64,000 nt of DNA from Stenotrophomonas maltophilia (lineage in GTDB: Bacteria; Pseudomonadota; Gammaproteobacteria; Xanthomonadales; Xanthomonadaceae). The translations under genes and the position numbers were made by a program. Positions 43,695 through 51,595 of the stretch are shown here, piece by piece (within the stretch, counting starts at the first letter, position 1; each line of letters starts with the position of its first letter). Under the pieces are notes generated by a model, which ran no database searches, was not told the origin of the DNA, and saw only the letters and a program-made list of their open reading frames with translations. Where the stretch lies: NCBI RefSeq assembly GCF_001676385.1, contig NZ_LYVJ01000009.1, forward strand, positions 62,001-126,000, read 5' to 3'.

Positions 43695-45152
43695 CTACAG
43701 CGACATCTGATGCTGGTTGAAGAAGTTGTTCATCAACTGCAGGTAGCACTTTCGATCCCTGGGACCCATCCCAACGGTGATAGCCCCACGCATCTGCAGC
43801 AGTTCCAAGGCGGACATGAGGCGGTCCCGCTTTCGTACAGGTCCATTACGCAGAACATCATTCCGCGGAACCCAGGTATCAGAATAAATACCGCGCCAGA
43901 CCCGCGCCTTGAGGTAGTGAGCGACGGCGCGGGCATCGACCAAGTCCTGGGGTGCCGCGTTTTCCGGCGAAAACAGGTACTTGTACTCGCTCTCATGCCA
44001 TTTCACGATCTCGAATGCGCGATTGATGGTGTCAACCGAGATCGGGCCAGCTTCCTCCGCAAAGTAGTGCATCGCCGCCGCCAGCCGCGCCAGGATCTCC
44101 ATCACCTTGGCCGCAAAATCGTTGATGTCGCTCAGGTACTCGCCTTGACGTAGCAGGCGCTCAGTCTCCTGCGCCAGTTCCACCCAACGACTCTTCGCAT
44201 CCAAACTGAATTCGATCAGTTCGCGTTCGATCGATCCCGATTCGATCTGCGTGCGGTACCGATCCAGCAACACCCGGATCCGCTGCTGGAACACCGGCAG
44301 ATGTTCCCAGATCGGCTCGACGCCGCTGACCGTGCGGAAGCCCATGTTGGATTGCGGCCAGCCCACCAGGTAGCGCGCCCAGTGGCCGCTCCCCTTTGCA
44401 ACCGATCCCTTTCGGTCCAGGAATGCCTTGAGCGGTTCGTGCTGGGTCATGATGCTGACCGACACGCGCGGATTCATGGCCAACAGATTCTCGTCGGCGC
44501 GATCGCGCATGAGCACGCCGGGCGAGTCCCACAGCCGGTTCAAGAGTCCCAAATGCAACATTGCCTCGCTTCGAAACAGGACATGACCCTCGTCGGTGCT
44601 GATCGCAATCGACTCCCCGTCACCCACCAGAGCTTCGGTGATTGCTTTGCCGGTGATTTCCTGCCGCATGAAGTAGCGCAGTCGGGGCTCGGTCGGCTTG
44701 CACCGACCGTGCTCCAACAGTCGGGCTTCCAGTTCGTCGCTGTCCTGGCCACGACTGATCGCTCGTGCCACCGCGCTACGCAGGCCTTTGTTCTTCACCT
44801 CCCAAGCGCCCAACTCGGCCTGATACGCCTCCTTCTTCTCCTTGTGGGACGCCACTGCCTCCGTGTCAGCTTCACGAAAGGGAGCGAACAGCAGTGAGGA
44901 CACCGTCGATTTGCGCTCACCTGATTCGGCGATGATCAGCAGGTTCTGAGACACGGGCCTGACTTGGCCCGTGGGCAGCTTGACATCGATCAGCCCCTGA
45001 CAGGCCATGGAGATGGCATGGATCAAGCTCATGCCGATCAACGCCTCGGGCGCCTGAACATTACGGGATATCTCGTTACCCGCGTCACGCGCCACCACCA
45101 GGAAGGCGTTCAGGGGGTATCGGGACGCGATACGTCCGAAGGGGGTAGTCAT
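43695..45152 (-). CDS. DUF3987/YfjI-family ATPase-like protein
   Basis: This 485-residue protein is of the DUF3987 (YfjI) family, common on phages, plasmids and ICEs next to replication and mobilisation genes. A P-loop-like segment, IIAESGERKSTVSSLL (residues 72-87), is followed by a charged helical stretch (KEKKEAYQAELGAWEVKNKG), an ISTDEGHVLF acidic motif and a C-terminal winged-helix-like part (VPRNDVLRNGPVRKRDRLMS). The family is related to D5/primase-associated helicases; a role in element replication is likely but unproven. Its ATG overlaps the stop of the preceding 113-residue gene by 4 bases, and AlpA lies further upstream, so the three form one operon. Confidence 0.85.
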   Translation of the reverse strand: MTTPFGRIASRYPLNAFLVVARDAGNEISRNVQAPEALIGMSLIHAISMACQGLIDVKLPTGQVRPVSQNLLIIAESGERKSTVSSLLFAPFREADTEAVASHKEKKEAYQAELGAWEVKNKGLRSAVARAISRGQDSDELEARLLEHGRCKPTEPRLRYFMRQEITGKAITEALVGDGESIAISTDEGHVLFRSEAMLHLGLLNRLWDSPGVLMRDRADENLLAMNPRVSVSIMTQHEPLKAFLDRKGSVAKGSGHWARYLVGWPQSNMGFRTVSGVEPIWEHLPVFQQRIRVLLDRYRTQIESGSIERELIEFSLDAKSRWVELAQETERLLRQGEYLSDINDFAAKVMEILARLAAAMHYFAEEAGPISVDTINRAFEIVKWHESEYKYLFSPENAAPQDLVDARAVAHYLKARVWRGIYSDTWVPRNDVLRNGPVRKRDRLMSALELLQMRGAITVGMGPRDRKCYLQLMNNFFNQHQMSL

Positions 45153-45490
45153 TCAGCCTCTCCCTGCTCGGTCGTCGCCGTCTCATGGAAGGACCGCCCG
45201 CAGCCAGTGCAGACAACGACATCGCCCGCCTCCTTCCGGCGCTCCCGCTCCGCGTTCAACAGCTTGCGGAACTGGGCCTGATTCAGCTTGTAGCCGTAAG
45301 CAGCATTGAAGCGCTCCATCGCCAGACGCTTGCGCATACGCTGAATCAGGTGCTGCTCCAGCACCGGGTAGGCTTCCCGGAAGTCCATTTCCAGCTTGCT
45401 CTTGCCCAAGCTCAAGTCTTGAGCCAGGGCACGCTGAAGCCGATCGAGGGGAGTGTGGGTGCCGGCCAGTGCGTCAGAGAGGTTATTCAT
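45149..45490 (-). CDS. small protein with C-terminal CxxC motif
   Basis: A 113-residue basic, helical protein with one CTGC knuckle near the end (VVCTGCGRSFHETA), suggesting a single zinc-ribbon-like or metal-binding tail; only one CxxC pair plus a nearby His is present. The ATG at 45490 is chosen from the short spacing to the AlpA stop. The gene overlaps the DUF3987 gene by 4 bases (ATGA). Small proteins of this size and position often accompany DUF3987 on Xanthomonadaceae elements. Function unknown; DNA binding is possible. Confidence 0.65.
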   Translation of the reverse strand: MNNLSDALAGTHTPLDRLQRALAQDLSLGKSKLEMDFREAYPVLEQHLIQRMRKRLAMERFNAAYGYKLNQAQFRKLLNAERERRKEAGDVVVCTGCGRSFHETATTEQGEAE

Positions 45491-45492
45491 GC

Positions 45493-45801
45493 TCACAGCC
45501 CTCCCTTGCTGGCGCCAGATTTGGCTGCGCGACCCTGCAACCACGCGATAGCCTCGTGGGTCCAATAGAACTTGGGTGAATTTTCTCCGTCATACAGAGG
45601 AACGCCTTTGGGGAAGGACGGATCCTCCTTCATCAGTACGTAGGCCTTGCTCCGGCCGACCGGGATCACCCGGAGCAATTCCTTGAAGCTCAGGGCTGGG
45701 CGGTCCCGCAGACCTTCGGGCATGCAGGCGAGTACAGCATCGGCGGCCATAGGGGCGCTACAGTTCGTCATCTGCGCCGAACGCAACTGGATCGTGTTCA
45801 T
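45493..45801 (-). CDS. AlpA-like DNA-binding protein/excisionase
   Basis: The 102-residue product contains a winged HTH of the AlpA/MerR-like excisionase kind: LSFKELLRVIPVGRSKAYVL, then KEDPSFPKGVPLYDG, then FYWTHEAIAWLQGRA. AlpA activates integrase expression or assists excision on P4-like elements. The start at 45801 excludes a longer frame that lacks a ribosome binding site. It is the first gene of the AlpA/113-residue/DUF3987 operon and would be the natural directionality factor for the tyrosine integrase at the island's right end, though 14 kb apart. Confidence 0.82.
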   Translation of the reverse strand: MNTIQLRSAQMTNCSAPMAADAVLACMPEGLRDRPALSFKELLRVIPVGRSKAYVLMKEDPSFPKGVPLYDGENSPKFYWTHEAIAWLQGRAAKSGASKGGL

Positions 45802-46271
45802 GTTGGAAACCTTCGTGTGTAGATGGGAAGGAGTCCGGCCGGATTCCCGACAGGCCGTGCGCCTGTCGAGATACATTTGATCCATTGCCGCTCACGAAGG
45901 GAACGTCCAAAAATTCAAGGTTTTGGTTCTGGCTCCGTTCCGGCACGAGCGAGTAGCGCCTCAGACCTCTTTAAGGTCGTCAGACCACTGCCGGCGAGAC
46001 GATCTCGCCGTGAAGTCAGAGCAACTGGCTTTCGGTCTCACCCTCGCCCAATCAAGGGCGTCCACTCGCGAAGGTTGTCCGCTCCGGCCTGAGCTACCAG
46101 CGGGGCAGAGCTGTCGCGCGAGGGTCTGAATGCGGGATCGTTAAGTTCGCGCTCTACTCCACCACGAAGAGACGACAACACCAGACTTGTCGGCCTTGAG
46201 CCCCAAAGCATACGAAGCAGGCAGCCATTGGCTACTCGGCACACGGAGCAAAGAAAAAGCGGGCTCGAGTC
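45802..46271. other. 470-base intergenic stretch
   Basis: Contains the upstream region of the AlpA operon and a small hairpin (CGGCGAGA/TCTCGCCG near 45992-46010). No gene is supported. This is a reasonable place to look for a replication or transfer origin. Confidence 0.35.
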
Positions 46272-46300
46272 CTGGCAGGGGGCGCCACGCCCCCTGCCAG
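46272..46300 (-). terminator. strong GC hairpin downstream of the 75-codon gene
   Basis: CTGGCAGGGGGCG (46272-46284) and CGCCCCCTGCCAG (46288-46300) form a perfect 13-bp stem with a 3-base loop, 25 bases beyond the stop codon at 46326. A short T-rich run follows further downstream on the minus strand. It probably terminates the small minus-strand operon 46949-46326. Confidence 0.6.
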
Positions 46301-46325
46301 TCTCTCTCGCGCGTCAAGCCAGGAG

Positions 46326-46551
46326 CTAGAACGGCAGCCAATCGTCACTGATCATCAGCTCATCAAGCTGAGACGCAAGCCGCTCGTAGTAGACCGCCTC
46401 TGTGATCAGCCTATCGGCTACCTGTCGCCGACGGGTTCGATCCCGCCAACTGCCACTTGGATTTGCGTCCAGCGCACTAGCCCGAGCCCACAATTCCGAA
46501 GCTCGGTCCTTGGCCCAGGCCGCTCGCTGCTCATCTATCGTTTTTTTTCAT
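46326..46551 (-). pseudogene. small acidic protein gene, frameshifted at an A8 run
   Basis: From the ATG at 46551 the frame stops after six codons. If the run of eight A (plus-strand T8 at 46541-46548) had seven, the frame would read MKKTIDEQRAAWAKDR and continue for about 75 codons through ERLASQLDELMISDDWLPF to the TAG at 46326. That sequence is strongly protein-like (charged helix, acidic end), so I take it as a real small gene with a homopolymer frameshift, natural or a sequencing error. It follows the membrane-protein gene on the same strand at 53 bases, and a hairpin follows it. Function unknown; plasmid-type accessory proteins of this kind are common beside relaxase modules. Confidence 0.6.
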
Positions 46552-46604
46552 TTCTGTTCCATACATACGAAGAGGCCAGCCAACATCTGGCCGTTCAAAG
46601 CCCA

Positions 46605-46949
46605 TCAGGCCGCGTCGTTGCCACTAGCGGCTCGTTCGGGGATGACCCCGATCTGCTTGGCCTTGATCTGGCTGGAGAGCATGGCGCTGGAGACCATGTA
46701 GGCACTCGTCGCCAGGACACCGATCCATGCGTCGATGGACCAGTTGAACACCAGCCAGCCGACGTGGAAGGCCCAGAAGAGAATCGGCGACCAGATCCCG
46801 ATTGCCTTCCGTAGCTTGACCCGGTTGACCACCACGTTGTTCTGGAAGTGTGGTAGCGGGAGCTTATCTTTCTTAAGGCTCAGGTATGCCCTGATCGTCA
46901 AAGGGACCAGGAAGAAGGTCATCAGAACGTTGTAGAGGATGACTCCCAT
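46605..46949 (-). CDS. small inner-membrane protein of unknown function
   Basis: The 114-residue protein has three predicted membrane helices (LYNVLMTFFLVPLTIRAYL at the start, then GIWSPILFWAFHVGWLVFNW, then WIGVLATSAYMVSSAML) and a short cytoplasmic tail. The ATG at 46949 has AAGGAGCAATACATC in front, which fixes the start. It is followed by the frameshifted 75-codon gene and is divergent from the XRE regulator. It is of unknown family; a surface-exclusion or element-maintenance role would suit the neighbourhood, but this is guesswork. Confidence 0.65.
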   Translation of the reverse strand: MGVILYNVLMTFFLVPLTIRAYLSLKKDKLPLPHFQNNVVVNRVKLRKAIGIWSPILFWAFHVGWLVFNWSIDAWIGVLATSAYMVSSAMLSSQIKAKQIGVIPERAASGNDAA

Positions 46950-47125
46950 GATGTATTGCTCCTTGTTAATTGAATTTGAGAGCGCTGCATGAGCGACGCT
47001 CGTGTGCCTCCGCTTCAGTTGCGGAGGTTGGTGGCCGTTCAACCTGAACGACCCCAAGTTCCCTTGGTCTTGCTCGCCAGTCTCCAACCCTCGCTAGATC
47101 CGGCCTCCCTTCACATCCGAGTACA

Positions 47126-47140
47126 TTACGTTTATCGTAA
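47126..47140. promoter_or_regulatory. palindromic operator upstream of the XRE gene
   Basis: TTACGTTTATCGTAA is an inverted repeat (TTACG/CGTAA, 5-base spacer) 55 bases before the XRE start and in the region divergent to the membrane-protein gene. Such sites are typical operators for XRE-type autorepressors. Confidence 0.55.
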
Positions 47141-47195
47141 CTGCATTCGTGCAGCGTTGCTGGCATCTTCGTCGGGTCCCGACAGCCAGCTCGTC

Positions 47196-47555
47196 ATGCC
47201 TTCCCAACTACCCCAGCCCAGCACACGCCAGCGATTCGGAAAGAGATTGCAGGCTGCGCGCAAGGCTACGGGGCTTACCCAGCAGCAATTGGGCATCAGG
47301 ATCGGCTTGGAGATCGACGTGGCAGCAACACGCATCAATCGCTACGAACGCGGCGTCCATGATCCTGACAGTGAGACTGCCCAACGCCTCGCCAAGGAGT
47401 TAGGTTTGCCACTGGCCTACTTGTATTCAGACAACGATGCCTTGGCCGAGGCCATCCTTACTTTTGTAAAGTTGCCGCTGGAGTCACAGCAGGAAGCGCT
47501 GAGCTTTCTTAAGTCCTTGGTGCACAAGGCATCAGACGACGAGCGCTCTGAATAG
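47196..47555 (+). CDS. XRE-family helix-turn-helix regulator
   Basis: The 119-residue protein contains an HTH_XRE domain at residues 13-70: FGKRLQAARKATGLTQQQLG, IRIGLEIDVAATRINRYERG and a standard HDPDSETAQRLAKELGLPLA end. The C-terminal 45 residues form short helices (AEAILTFVKLPLESQQEALS). The start at 47196 is chosen because the HTH follows directly; the longer open frame upstream runs through the operator. It resembles small regulators of integrated plasmids and phages and probably controls the divergent membrane-protein gene and itself through TTACG-N5-CGTAA. Confidence 0.85.
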   Translation: MPSQLPQPSTRQRFGKRLQAARKATGLTQQQLGIRIGLEIDVAATRINRYERGVHDPDSETAQRLAKELGLPLAYLYSDNDALAEAILTFVKLPLESQQEALSFLKSLVHKASDDERSE

Positions 47556-47592
47556 AATCGGCCCAAATTCGCCGTGCGCTACATGACGCCTT

Positions 47593-48108
47593 CTAGATCA
47601 TTCCCCGCGCAGCCATCGACAGTGCCTGATCCGCTGTTACCACAAAGTGGTCCAGCAGCCTTACGTCGACCAAGCTGAGAGCTTCCTTAAGGCGTGTCGT
47701 AATAGCTCTATCCGCTGCAGAAGGGTCTGAGCTCCCACTCGGATGGTTGTGGGCCAGGATCACGGCCCCTGAGTTGAGAGCCAATGCTCGTTGAAGCACG
47801 ATCCGCGGATACACGTTGGCACCGTCGATCGTTCCTGAGAATAGCCGTTCCACCGCCAGAAGCCGGTGTTGAGCGTCAAGAAACGCCACCTCAAAGTGCT
47901 CACGCTTCTCATGAGCCAATCTGAGCCGAAAGAATGCGCCACAGGTGGCGACATCACTCATGGCTTGCCCCGGCCTGCAGGCTCTACGCAACAATATGCG
48001 CATCGCTCGAGCGATTGCCCGATCGTCCCTAAGCTGCGAAGCCGCCTCCATCGCAGCGCACTGGCTACGGTCTAGAGGATCTACCTGAACGTGTGATTGC
48101 ATCATCAT
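47593..48108 (-). CDS. RadC-like JAB/MPN-domain protein
   Basis: The 171-residue protein is a RadC-family member lacking the N-terminal HhH domain. It contains the JAMM metal motif LAHNHPSGSSDPSAADR (His, His, Ser and Asp; about residues 119-135) and the preceding strand GTIDGANVYPRIVLQRALAL. The ribosome binding site AGGAGG precedes three consecutive ATG codons at 48108. RadC proteins are very common on mobile elements; some relatives act in anti-restriction or recombination, but the activity is not established. It is convergent with the XRE gene (38-base gap). Confidence 0.9.
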   Translation of the reverse strand: MMMQSHVQVDPLDRSQCAAMEAASQLRDDRAIARAMRILLRRACRPGQAMSDVATCGAFFRLRLAHEKREHFEVAFLDAQHRLLAVERLFSGTIDGANVYPRIVLQRALALNSGAVILAHNHPSGSSDPSAADRAITTRLKEALSLVDVRLLDHFVVTADQALSMAARGMI

Positions 48109-48339
48109 CGACCTCCTGCATTGCGCCCTGCAACATTCCCCGCAAGAGTGTCGCTCCTGGCCCGAGGCTCACGCCGTAGCATCACTCTTCCACTTTCACC
48201 TCCTGAGTAGGAGGTCCTCGCGGTGTTGCAACGGCCAGGACACCAACCCAGGAGCGCCATCCAGAGGCCTCGTACGCTTTGGGCCAGATCTTCTAATGAG
48301 TTCACCATCTTCATTTCCTTTGTAGTCGACAGCAGAAAG

Positions 48340-48370
48340 GCACAAGGCCCGGTTAGTCCGGGCCTTGTGC
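48340..48370 (-). terminator. 13-bp perfect hairpin after the Cys-rich peptide gene
   Basis: GCACAAGGCCCGG (48340-48352), the loop TTAGT, and CCGGGCCTTGTGC (48358-48370) form an uninterrupted stem. It begins 23 bases after the stop codon of the 40-codon gene and is followed on the minus strand by CTTTCTG. Probable terminator of that gene. Confidence 0.65.
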
Positions 48371-48393
48371 GGTCGTTCCCTCGTTGGTTGGGA

Positions 48394-48516
48394 TCAGGGG
48401 TCCATGAAGCTGCAGTTGATGCAGTTGGTTGGCGCGGTGCACTTCACCACCCCCGCCAGTACTGCTGTGGCGACTACCATCACGCAGTAGATCAACTCGA
48501 TCTTGCTGTTCGTCAT
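48394..48516 (-). CDS. 40-residue cysteine-containing membrane peptide
   Basis: The product has an N-terminal hydrophobic helix (LIYCVMVVATAVLAGVV, residues 8-24) and a short outside or cytoplasmic tail with three further Cys (KCTAPTNCINCSFMDP). A purine-rich GGGAAAGG lies 8-15 bases before the ATG, and a strong hairpin follows the stop, both supporting a real gene. It is too short for family assignment. It could be a small membrane toxin, a lipoprotein-like leader or a peptide that binds metal through the CxxC. Its neighbours are the RadC-like gene and gene fragments. Confidence 0.5.
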   Translation of the reverse strand: MTNSKIELIYCVMVVATAVLAGVVKCTAPTNCINCSFMDP

Positions 48517-48803
48517 TACGTGTACCTTTCCCGGGGCTGCCAGCGGAGCCCTATCCGCGAGAACTCTCGGTCGCGTTCTCAACGTGGTAGTACAGGTTCG
48601 AAGTTTCTTTGGATCCAATTATTTGGAAGACCTGCTGCCAAATCAGGTCAGCCTTGCCTGGCGAACAGGCCCTCGAGCGATTTCTTTGACACCACTTTTT
48701 ATGGAAGCCTCTGCTACCTTATTCTTCGCGCTCACCCGATGCACGTCCCCTGGCTTACGATTGGCTTTGTCGAGCCGCCCAGGTTCCGCGCCTGCGGCCA
48801 TGA
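48517..48803. other. short stretch without a supported gene
   Basis: Holds the upstream region of the 40-codon gene. Frames on both strands are short and without signals. Confidence 0.3.
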
Positions 48804-49166
48804 GCTCCAAGCAGCAATGGCCGTACTTGTGTTGGGCAGCCACACGAAGCGTCAGCGCCCCCTGACCGGGTTGCCCTGCTGCTAGAGCGTCGGCGCGCTT
48901 CGTCGCTGTATGACGAAAACCACCTCACCGCCCGGTCGGAGGAAGCGGAGCTGCTGTATCGAGAAGTGATGGCCAGGAGGAAAAAATATCTGGAGCGTAT
49001 CAGGCGTGACCTGGAGGGCCCGTTGCCGCTGGACCAATACCGGGCTTGGAGCAATGAGGTGAGGCAGCTAGGCGTGGACTGGGCGCGATGCGAATCTGAG
49101 TCCGAGTCCGAGTCCGAGTCCGACGGAAAGGGAACTCCGCCGCCTCACAACTCGCAATGCGCATAG
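48804..49166 (+). pseudogene. truncated gene with Ser-Glu repeat
   Basis: An open frame without an early start codon runs from after a TGA at 48801. It encodes protein-like sequence: PPDRVALLLERRRASSLYDE, then AELLYREVMARRKKYLERIR, then LPLDQYRAWSNEVRQLGVDW, ending in a CESESESESESD run encoded by tandem GAGTCC units (about 49094-49124). The first ATG is only at 48966. I take it as the 3' part of a gene whose beginning was lost, or of one with a non-standard start. No family is recognised. Confidence 0.35.
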
Positions 49167-49673
49167 AAAGCGGCCGAGACGGCGCAGCTTTCACTTCAGC
49201 GACGAGGCACAACCGAAGACGGAGATGACTACCGTCGTCGCGCGCTACCTTCAGAGCTGACTGAGTAAGTCCCAAGTGCTCCGAAGGGCATGCATTCTGC
49301 CGCATTGCCTCCAGTTCATCTACGAGTCTCCGTCCTCCAGCGCAGGTCGAATAGCGCCCTGGATTGCGTTGAGGCTTGCGGGATCTGCGGAAATAATGAA
49401 GCAAAGCGTCGACGATATTGTGAATAGCTCAAGCATGCGACTCTTCTCTAATGAGCAGAAGAACGGATGCCATTAGACCTCCCCACACAAGGGCTGGAGG
49501 GCAACTGGCACATGACTGCATTACCTGCGATCACTCAAAATGCGACGGCAGCGATGTTCTTTAATGAGGAGGAATCCGTGGTGGCAAGGGACTTCTTTCC
49601 TTCTTTCGTTCTTGCGACATGTGCCTAATGAATGCCGATAGCCTCTGGATCTTTTCAAGAAATGGACGTCGAG
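49167..49673. other. 507-base stretch without a supported gene
   Basis: Short frames only. It is the transition between the mobilisation module and the second efflux block; just beyond it two truncated genes meet. Confidence 0.35.
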
Positions 49674-49751
49674 ATGATCCGAACTAGCCTCCTGGCGGTT
49701 GCAGTGATGTCCTTGGCAGGATGTTCAAGTGGAACATCGGGCTGTGGTTAA
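49674..49751 (+). pseudogene. 5' fragment of a lipoprotein gene
   Basis: The 25-codon frame MIRTSLLAVAVMSLAGCSSG, then TSGCG and a stop, is a textbook lipoprotein signal peptide with lipobox LAGC. It ends abruptly where the truncated MarR gene of the opposite strand begins, so the rest of the gene was lost at a recombination junction. An ATG four codons upstream is an alternative start. Confidence 0.55.
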
Positions 49752-50023
49752 AAACGATGAACCAACCCTCGACTAACCAGACGGTCTATCAGTCGCGTAA
49801 TACCACTCGGGTAGAGCTTGTACTCACGCACAAGATCAACGGAGGTCATGCTCTGGCGGCACGCCAACAGCAGCAGCACGCTCGCCTGCATGCCTGTAAG
49901 GCCGCCCAGCAAAGACGTTCTCTGAGTGATGAGCTGCCAAATCGCCATGTTGGTCCGACTCATCAGATGAATGAGACCATGTGGCACATCGGCGTTGCTT
50001 TCTCTTGCATACATCAATTGCAT
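49748..50023 (-). pseudogene. MarR-family regulator, 3'-truncated
   Basis: The 91-codon frame encodes the first half of a MarR protein: the dimerisation helix, then the winged HTH (TGMQASVLLLLACRQSMTSV, DLVREYKLYPSGITRLIDRL, VSRGLV). It ends with HRF just after the recognition helix, where family members continue with the DRR-containing wing and the C-terminal helix. The wing and the rest (about 55 residues) are missing, and foreign sequence starts at the stop. It is on the same strand as, and 36 bases downstream of, the system B MFS gene, so it was probably the last gene of that operon. Confidence 0.8.
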
Positions 50024-50058
50024 GTCACACCCCGTCGGCAGTATTCACGCTCCTTAGA

Positions 50059-51591
50059 TCAATGCCCCGTGACTTTCTGGAGTGGCCCCTTCGGCCGCTT
50101 GACCAACCAGATAGCACCGATCGAGAGGATCATCAGCACGGTAGCCAGCGCATAAAAATCGTTCGTAGCCAGCATCACAGCCTGACCATCGACCAGGCGC
50201 GAGAAAAATGCTGTAGAACTCGATGGCGGTATTCCGGCGCGCACTGCGGCAGAAGCGATTTCATGCCCTGCATTCGGATCGATGATGGAAACCAGCTCGG
50301 ACCGGCTTGCCTTCGACATGTGCTCCCAATAGGTTTGAGTCAGGGACGATCCAAGCGCCATTGAAAGGACACGCAGGAAGTTTTGCAGACCAGCTCCATT
50401 CGCAACGCGCTCGGGTGGCAGATCAGACACTCCCAAGGAGGTCAGCGTAATCATGCAGGCAGGAATGCCGGCGCCGAGGACGAACATCGCAACAGCCACC
50501 GACATGAAATCGGCCTGCGATGTCAGATGCGCCCGCATGAAGAACGAAGCGGCCAATACACCCATTCCGTAAGTGACGATCCAGCGAGGGTCAACTTTCG
50601 GCAGGAGACGACCGACAATCGGCGAAGTCGCTACGGCGAGAATGCCCATTGGTGCGGTAGCGAAGCCGGCCCATGTCGCCGTGTAGCCCATCTGTTGCTG
50701 GAGCCACAGAGGCGTCAGCACGATGTTGCCGAAGAAGATGCCGAACATCAGGCTCAGCGTGATTGACGAAACCAGCCAGTTGCGCGAGCGGAAGACGCTC
50801 AGGTCGATCACGGGGTCGGAGTCGGTGAGTTCCCAAATAATCAGATAGATCAACGAAACGGCCGCAACGATGGCGCATGTGACCACTAGCGGCGAAGCGA
50901 ACCAATCCAGCTCGCGGCCTTTGTCGATCATGATCTGGAAACTGGTGACAAAAACCACCAGAAGCGCCAGACCGATTCCGTCGATGCGGGAACGCTCCGT
51001 GGGTGCGTCCCTGCCCTGAAGCACTTTCATGGCGCCCAGCATGACCAAGATGCCGAACCCGAAGTTGATGTGAAATACCCAGCCCCAGTGCCAGTTATCC
51101 GAAATGATCCCGCCCAGGATTGGGCCGAAGATCGGGGCCACGACCGTCATCATTCCCCACAATGAGAGCGCGATGTTTGATTTGTTCTTGGGGAACACCG
51201 CTAGCATCAACGTCGATGACAACGGAATCAGCGGTCCGCCGGCCAACCCCTGCAACACGCGAAAGAAGACGAGGCTTTCCAGAGACCATGACAGGCCGCA
51301 GCACACGGAGAACAGGACAAATGCCACGACGCAGATCATGAACAACCGTACTTCGCCGACCTGGCGAACGAGCCAGCCGGTCAGGGGGATGGTGATGGCC
51401 TCGGCAACAGCATAGGACGTGATGATCCAGGTGCCTTGGCTCGTCGAGACCCCCATAGACCCCGAGATCGTGGGCATGGCCACGTTGGCGATGGTGGTAT
51501 CGAGCACCACCATGAAATTCGCCAGAGACAGGATGATTGCCGCGATGACCAGATCCATCCCGGAAAGCGGCTTGTGTTCCGAGGAAGTCAT
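50059..51591 (-). CDS. MFS efflux pump, system B (DHA2, EmrB-like)
   Basis: The 510-residue permease has 14 membrane helices with the classical EmrB signatures: NFMVVLDTTIANVAMPTISG in helix 1 (motif D1 with the Asp), QGTWIITSYAVAEAITIPLT in helix 2, FFRVLQGLAGGPLIPLSSTL in helix 4. The ATG at 51591 follows GAGGTAG by a short gap and lies 4 bases after the stop of the HlyD gene; a longer frame lacks this. With its HlyD and OMF partners it forms an EmrAB-TolC-type exporter of hydrophobic drugs, uncouplers or phenolics. It is followed by a truncated MarR gene. Confidence 0.95.
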   Translation of the reverse strand: MTSSEHKPLSGMDLVIAAIILSLANFMVVLDTTIANVAMPTISGSMGVSTSQGTWIITSYAVAEAITIPLTGWLVRQVGEVRLFMICVVAFVLFSVCCGLSWSLESLVFFRVLQGLAGGPLIPLSSTLMLAVFPKNKSNIALSLWGMMTVVAPIFGPILGGIISDNWHWGWVFHINFGFGILVMLGAMKVLQGRDAPTERSRIDGIGLALLVVFVTSFQIMIDKGRELDWFASPLVVTCAIVAAVSLIYLIIWELTDSDPVIDLSVFRSRNWLVSSITLSLMFGIFFGNIVLTPLWLQQQMGYTATWAGFATAPMGILAVATSPIVGRLLPKVDPRWIVTYGMGVLAASFFMRAHLTSQADFMSVAVAMFVLGAGIPACMITLTSLGVSDLPPERVANGAGLQNFLRVLSMALGSSLTQTYWEHMSKASRSELVSIIDPNAGHEIASAAVRAGIPPSSSTAFFSRLVDGQAVMLATNDFYALATVLMILSIGAIWLVKRPKGPLQKVTGH

Positions 51592-51595
51592 GTCA

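Noticed and set aside
49094..49124. Tandem GAGTCC repeat as a regulatory microsatellite
   Set aside because: It is best explained as a coding Ser-Glu run at the end of a truncated gene; no promoter or gene depends on it.
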